Below, in pieces: positions 6,701 through 9,167 of a stretch of 9,167 nt of DNA. Origin of the DNA: Candidatus Woesearchaeota archaeon. Its GTDB lineage: Archaea > Nanobdellota > Nanobdellia > Woesearchaeales > UBA525. Below the pieces are notes generated by a model. That model was given only the letters and a program-made list of their open reading frames with translations. It searched no databases and was not told where the DNA came from. Positions within the stretch are counted from its first letter, which is position 1. The number at the start of each line of letters is the position of its first letter. A program made the translations under genes and the position numbers. The stretch is taken from the NCBI GenBank assembly GCA_027371725.1, contig DAHXMN010000019.1:1-9167 (forward strand), in the 5' to 3' direction.

Positions 6701-9167
6701 TGGCCGAAGGTGTCGTTGAGGAAGACGTAGTAGGTGTGGATGCCGTCCGCCATGCTGAGCGTGAAGTTGGTGAAGCTGCCGGCGTAACCCTGGGTGATGT
6801 TCGGCTGACCGTCCACGTAGAGGACGATCATGTCGGGGAAGAGCGAGGACTGCGAGACGTTGACCGTCACCGCGGCCGTGCCCTGGAGCGAGTCATTTGC
6901 GGGCGTCGGGCCGATGTAGGCGACCTGCGGCGGGTAGACGACGGTGAAGTTCCGCGCCGCCGTCGTGTTCGCGTTGCCGGCGAGGTCGGCGCACGTGACG
7001 CTCCAGGTGTGCGTCCCGTAACTGAGGTTGGCGATCGTCCCGCTGATCGTCGAGCCGCTCGCCTGCGCCGCGTAGGTCTTGTTGACGCTGCCGTCGAGCG
7101 TCAGGTTGCAGTCGAGCGTGGGCGCGAGGTTGTCGCTGAAGTTGAAGCTGAGGGTGACTGTCGTGTTCGTAGTGGAGTTGCCGTTCGGCGGGGAGAGGAG
7201 CGAGACGAGGGGGTTCGTCGTGTCGATCCATATCGTGACGTTGGTGCTGTTGGCCGCGTTCTTCGCCTGGTCCGTCGCCTGGAGCTGGACCTGGTGGCTG
7301 CCCTGCGAGAGGGCGGAGAGCGCCTTCGACGAGGAGGTGTTCGCGGGGATCGTGCCGTTGACGGGCCCGTCGATGGCGCCGTCGACGAAGAACTGGTACG
7401 CGAGCGTGTAGTTGAGGTTGTCGGTGATGTTGAACGTCATCGTCGGGGTCGCGGTCCTGAACCACGTGCCGTTCTGCGTCGTGATGTTCGGCTGCGGGGC
7501 TTGGCTGTCCTGGACGAAGGTCGAGGTGTTGCTCCATGCGGAGGCGCCGCTGTCCTCGAAGCAGAGGACATTCCAGTCATAGGCGTTGTCGGGTACGCCC
7601 GTGAGGAGGAAGGAGTTGTTCTGCTTCTGCGTCACGCTCGTGTTGGTCTGGTTGTACTGGCCGTTCAGGTAGAGGCTGCAGTTCACGAAGTGCGCGGTGT
7701 CGGAGTTGTTGTTGTTGATGACCGGGAGGTAGGTGAGGTTCCAAGTCCCGCTGCTGTTGAAGGTCATGTTCGGCGGCGAGACGATGAAGACGGTGGGTGG
7801 GATATTGATGAAGAACCAGCGCGTCTCGCTCGTGCCGAGGTTGCCGGCGGCGTCGCTGCACGTCACGTTCCACGTGCGGTTGCCGTTGGGGAAGTTCGTG
7901 ATGTTCACCGCCTGCGGCGTGCCGTTCTGGATGGCCGCGTACGTCTTGTTGACGACGCCGTTGATGGTGAGGTTGCAGCTCAGGTTCTGGGAGAGGTCGT
8001 CGTACGGGGTGAAGTTGAAGAAGACCCATGACTCGTTGATCGTGCCGTTCTGGGGCGCGGCGAGGTTCACGGTCGGCGGCGAGTTGTCGACGGTGAAGGT
8101 GCGTGCCGGCGTCTGGTTCGTGTTGGCGTAGGGGCCGTTGTCGACGCAGAGGATGTACCAGGTGTGCGTCCCAGCGGCGATGCCGGTCACGGTGAGGTTG
8201 TTCGTCTGGCCGGCGAGGATCTCGGTCGAGTTCGTGGTATAGACGCCGTCGAGGTAGAGGCTGCAGTTCTTGAGGCCGTCGTTGTCGTCGGCGAAGTAGG
8301 AGAAGGTGACGTTCGGCTTCGTGTAGGAGGCGTTCGCGGGCGTGATGAGAGAGGCCTGCGGCGGGTTGTCGACGTAATAGGTGCGCGTCGCGCTCGTGCC
8401 CGCGTTGCCCGCAGCGTCGATGCACGTCACGTTCCACAGGTACGCGCCGTCGGTCTGGTTGGAGAGCGTCGTCTGGTTGCCGATCCCGGACGTCGAGTTG
8501 AAGGTCGCGTTCACGGCGCCGTTGACCGAGAGGCTGCAGCTCAGGTTCTGCGAGAGGGCGTCGGTCGCGTTGAAGCCGATGGTGACGTTCGGCGTCGCGG
8601 TGTAGTTGGCGAGGTCCGCCGGCGAGAGCGACGCGAAGGAGGGCGGCGTCGTGTCGGAGGTGAAGTTCCACGGCGTCGGCTCGTCGGTCAGGCCCCAGGT
8701 GTTGTTGCACAGCACGGTCCAGTTGTGCAGCCCGTCCGCGAGCCCGGTCACGGTGAAGTTGTTGTCCAGCCCGGTGATGTCGACCGTCGAGGCGTTGGTC
8801 TGGTTGTACTGGCCGTCGAGGTAGAGATGGCACCACTGGAGCCCGTTGTTCTCGTCGACCTGGTAGGTGAGCGTCCAGGTCGACAGGTTGGAGAGGTTGC
8901 CGTTCGCCGGCGAGACGAGGCTGACGATGGGCGCGCTTTCCACGACGAAGAACCATGGCTGGTCGCTGGCGTTCAGGTTGCCGGCCGCGTCATGGCACGT
9001 CACGTTCCACGTGTGGTTCCCCATAGAGAAGCCGCCGAGCGGGTAGACGAAGGGCGTTCCGGGCGCGACGCTGAGGTTCGTGCCGCGGAGCACGTTGTCG
9101 ACGGCGAGGTCGCAGGTGGCATTGGCGTCCCAGTTGTCGGTGACCGTCCAGTTGAAGCCGATGTTGC
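3163..9167 (-). CDS. Giant Ig-like repeat surface glycoprotein with C-terminal CARDB domain, 5' end beyond the right edge
   Basis: The frame is open from the right edge to TGA at 3163-3165, giving 2000 residues plus stop. Numbering residue 1 at GTG 9093, the layout is: partial Ig-like module to 53; modules 1-9 (54-904); a non-repeat region (905-1201); modules 10-14 (1202-1677); a CARDB-like domain (1678-1793); and a C-terminal domain (1794-1976). Typical modules read 'PP.V.L.SPANG', then 'NCSL.LDG..NQT', then 'G.H.WNVTC.DAAGN'. I counted about 160 sequons and 28 cysteines. There are no enzyme motifs and no C-terminal membrane segment or sorting signal, so any signal peptide or anchor must lie in the missing N-terminus. 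The GTG at 9093 is inside a module: 24 further in-frame residues of the same module run to the window edge, so it is not the start. The likely role is a long rigid surface stalk or adhesin; Ig modules alone do not show the ligand. Confidence 0.95.
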   Translation of the reverse strand, partial: NIGFNWTVTDNWDANATCDLAVDNVLRGTNLSVAPGTPFVYPLGGFSMGNHTWNVTCHDAAGNLNASDQPWFFVVESAPIVSLVSPANGNLSNLSTWTLTYQVDENNGLQWCHLYLDGQYNQTNASTVDITGLDNNFTVTGLADGLHNWTVLCNNTWGLTDEPTPWNFTSDTTPPSFASLSPADLANYTATPNVTIGFNATDALSQNLSCSLSVNGAVNATFNSTSGIGNQTTLSNQTDGAYLWNVTCIDAAGNAGTSATRTYYVDNPPQASLITPANASYTKPNVTFSYFADDNDGLKNCSLYLDGVYTTNSTEILAGQTNNLTVTGIAAGTHTWYILCVDNGPYANTNQTPARTFTVDNSPPTVNLAAPQNGTINESWVFFNFTPYDDLSQNLSCNLTINGVVNKTYAAIQNGTPQAVNITNFPNGNRTWNVTCSDAAGNLGTSETRWFFINIPPTVFIVSPPNMTFNSSGTWNLTYLPVINNNNSDTAHFVNCSLYLNGQYNQTNTSVTQKQNNSFLLTGVPDNAYDWNVLCFEDSGASAWSNTSTFVQDSQAPQPNITTQNGTWFRTATPTMTFNITDNLNYTLAYQFFVDGAIDGPVNGTIPANTSSSKALSALSQGSHQVQLQATDQAKNAANSTNVTIWIDTTNPLVSLLSPPNGNSTTNTTVTLSFNFSDNLAPTLDCNLTLDGSVNKTYAAQASGSTISGTIANLSYGTHTWSVTCADLAGNANTTAARNFTVVYPPQVAYIGPTPANDSLQGTAAVTVNVSQSSLFPDMIVLYVDGQPNITQGYAGSFTNFTLSMADGIHTYYVFLNDTFGQSNQTPTRTVRVDLLPPSIALLSPPEGAQQNSSAVDLSFNVSDTSFTTNCSLSINGTLNQTKYNLSTGTAQDFVLLFADGAYSWSVNCSDQFGRTNVSETRNFTVSAAPPNLTGYWYEQSTLNYVNQTAPINLVNVRDSVQNNVNVVIPPDQVMPVVNATSSYFGGNGVLVPAGTQVNFSGLFTSLAGTDGYVTWKVYASNDTGDYLLSQYGNDSTSGANINPATVPITLTGTNTTAQQWLLSPLTRLRLVVDIYNFRFNHTYTHYWDFRTASYVMFSQFYVLGDVAVDLTQPNQTTAVNPGDTFNMTCLVNCTYGTCINTTVYAQYNATGPSAVNWTNISSSGNLILGAGQQNGIALGNVSGTANVTFLINGTTASMDNVRCAVTSFTNNATGPTTQVVSVEDHVPPNVTLVSPANNTWSAVQNATFLFNVTENIALQNCSLSLNGALNQTKGAANLTNDAQDNFTVAGIAEGAYDWNVTCTDTSGNQGNSSIWRFTVDRTAPAVNLAAPADGANFTVNSVLLNYTATDNLAPTLSCNLTIDGAVVNSTSAANGTSQSYLATGLTEAQHSWNVTCADPAGNANTSATRTFNVFIPPVVVQVSPADNYLTGNASVTFLFNASDDTGLQNCSLLIDGAAVATKQGGSLTNNATNNITQTFATSQRDTWAIECYDNTTQYLLGLSGNRTITVDLDAPTPNITTANGSWFNTSSPTIAFIITDNFDVAPNYTIYVDGVPNVNGSAPNGTAKNATLSGLADGSHQLILETWDDAGNHANSTPITIHVDTANPFVRLLQPSNRSYVSSTNLSLNFSATDLQSPTLTCNLTLDGVIIAPNLSVANASTSTTNVTNLSSGNHTWSVACADLAGNVGASGTAWFFVDYPDLAVLNMTFNDTAPVEGSNVTAFANVSDIGLLDSPGFVVQFFRGDPAASGTQLGTNISVPSLAANASILVNVTFTAAIGPNQIFVVVDPPLATNGSVPESNESNNELNATLQVGLYHIVAGTTADTLTVDNSALTPLFLWNVTNATGSNIFAADTDSNVDFLALQALGRNVSNGSSPGDFATLDAALNTSSFNDSINDTWTSGGAPRQTRTFTVFAHDIADVPVVNSTNTSAFQTGILWDTSDGGASYNGSQDVVFITEMNQSQQGEFGTYDYEMRVPATLRDYKPGVSTVSFYTEVK
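3715..4062 (-). other. CARDB-like domain
   Basis: Residues 1678-1793 begin 'PDLAVLNMTFNDTAPVEGSN' and contain an 'AANASILVNVTF' strand, 'VVVDPP' and 'VPESNESNNEL'. That matches the CARDB (cell adhesion related domain in bacteria) signature: PDL at the start, a 'G..v' strand, and '(D)P...V.E.NE.NN' near the end. CARDB domains are found in exported prokaryotic proteins, often stacked near adhesive or repeat regions. Confidence 0.8.
4063..5199 (-). repeat. Four-module block, copy 2 (modules 11-14)
   Basis: Counterpart of 6934..8082. Module 13 shares 'PNITT.NG.WF.T..PT', 'ITDN', 'VDG' and 'GSHQ' with module 6. Module 14 shares 'NP.V.LL.P.N' and 'PTL.CNLTLDG' with module 7, and module 11 shares 'VNLAAP..G' and 'LSCNLTI.G' with module 4. 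Module-by-module offsets stay between 2871 and 2886 nt, as expected for one segmental duplication with small later indels. Confidence 0.75.
4063..5490 (-). repeat. Ig-like module array B (modules 10-14)
   Basis: Modules 10 (1202-1298), 11 (1299-1392), 12 (1393-1489), 13 (1490-1582) and 14 (1583-1677). Cys pairs are 1238/1279, 1335/1373, 1427/1468 and 1619/1658; module 13 has none. The array runs directly into the CARDB-like domain. Modules 11-14 match modules 4-7 of array A in type and order. Confidence 0.92.
5491..6381 (-). other. Non-repeat insert between the two Ig-like arrays
   Basis: Residues 905-1201 break the module pattern. The first part (905-1085) has 'VPAGTQVNFSGLFTS', 'WKVYASNDTGDYLLS' and 'LTRLRLVVDIYNFRFN' followed by 'YWDF', with no cysteine; it looks like a jelly-roll or carbohydrate-binding type beta-sandwich. 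The second part (1086-1201) has 'NPGDTFNMTC', C1110, C1115 and C1180, a small Cys-stabilised beta domain of the 'C...C....C' type often seen beside Ig repeats in archaeal surface proteins. Family assignment is not possible by eye. Confidence 0.55.
6382..9167 (-). repeat. Ig-like module array A (partial module 0 plus modules 1-9)
   Basis: Modules, numbered from GTG 9093: 0 (to 53), 1 (54-148), 2 (149-243), 3 (244-337), 4 (338-430), 5 (431-530), 6 (531-625), 7 (626-720), 8 (721-811) and 9 (812-904). Each begins with a Pro-Pro-like linker, has a mid-module '(D/N)G' hairpin and ends in an 'F.VD' strand. Cys pairs are 88/129, 186/224, 277/316, 373/412, 472/511, 662/701 and 847/885, plus one pair in module 0. 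Modules 6 and 8 have no cysteine. Protein-level repeats are clear, while DNA identity is patchy. Confidence 0.93.
6934..8082 (-). repeat. Four-module block, copy 1 (modules 4-7)
   Basis: Module order by subtype is II (..SCNLTINGVVNKT), I (..NCSLYLNG), Cys-free III ('PNITTQNGTWF', 'ITDN', 'VDG', 'GSHQ') and II ('NPLVSLLSPPNG', 'PTLDCNLTLDG'). The same order and signature residues occur at 4063..5199. Lengths are 1149 and 1137 nt. Both copies use a linker ending 'IPP' between their first two modules. Confidence 0.75.

Noticed and set aside
7696..7714. GTT triplet run as a microsatellite or phase-variation tract
   Set aside because: It is short and encodes an Asn run in a module 5 loop; being in triplets it cannot switch the frame.
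4063..9167. Regular repetition that might suggest a CRISPR or non-coding tandem array
   Set aside because: The period is about 285 nt, the units diverge at DNA level and stay in frame throughout; these are protein modules.
3163..9167. Frameshift or broken gene because of the changed pattern at 5491-6381
   Set aside because: The frame is continuous and codon use is unchanged; the region is a different domain, not a disruption.

Overview
The window is almost entirely protein-coding on the minus strand. It holds parts of two very large secreted or surface proteins, both cut by a window edge, separated by one short AT-rich gap (3057..3162). There are no RNA genes, transposons, CRISPR arrays or plus-strand genes that I can support. 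GC is high, with strong G/C preference at third codon positions, except in the gap and the first ~55 codons of the left gene.

Right-hand gene (3163..9167, minus; 5' end beyond the right edge): 2000 residues plus stop are visible. It is built from fifteen Ig-like beta-sandwich modules of ~91-100 residues (the first one partial), in two arrays (8935..9167 down to 6382, and 5490 down to 4063). A ~297-residue non-repeat region separates the arrays. A CARDB-like domain and a 183-residue C-terminal domain follow. It carries about 160 N-X-S/T sequons and 28 cysteines. Twenty-four of these fall as one pair per module at 38-41 residue spacing, and four are in the central insert. Modules alternate between two subtypes, and a four-module block appears twice about 2.88 kb apart.

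Left-hand gene (1..3056, minus; 3' end beyond the left edge): 1018 open codons. It has a late hydrophobic export segment (residues 57-79), a cysteine-rich head, several Ig-like domains, a lectin-fold-like 'choice-of-anchor' style domain and NEW3/CARDB-like domains near the edge. It also carries about 65 sequons.

Organism: Asn/Thr/Ser-rich Ig-repeat proteins with recurring 'NCSLYLDG', 'WNVTC.DAAGN' and 'NITT.NG.WF' motifs are, from memory, characteristic of DPANN archaea (Woesearchaeota, Pacearchaeota and relatives). The dense N-glycosylation sequons and a TATA-like element fit an archaeon. The GC is higher than usual for most of those lineages, so the phylum assignment is tentative.

Together the genes look like a surface-display locus. 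One is a long, disulfide-stapled, heavily glycosylated stalk or fibre protein; the next is a separately exported multi-domain protein that may be its partner or a second adhesin. A role in cell-cell contact is inference only.
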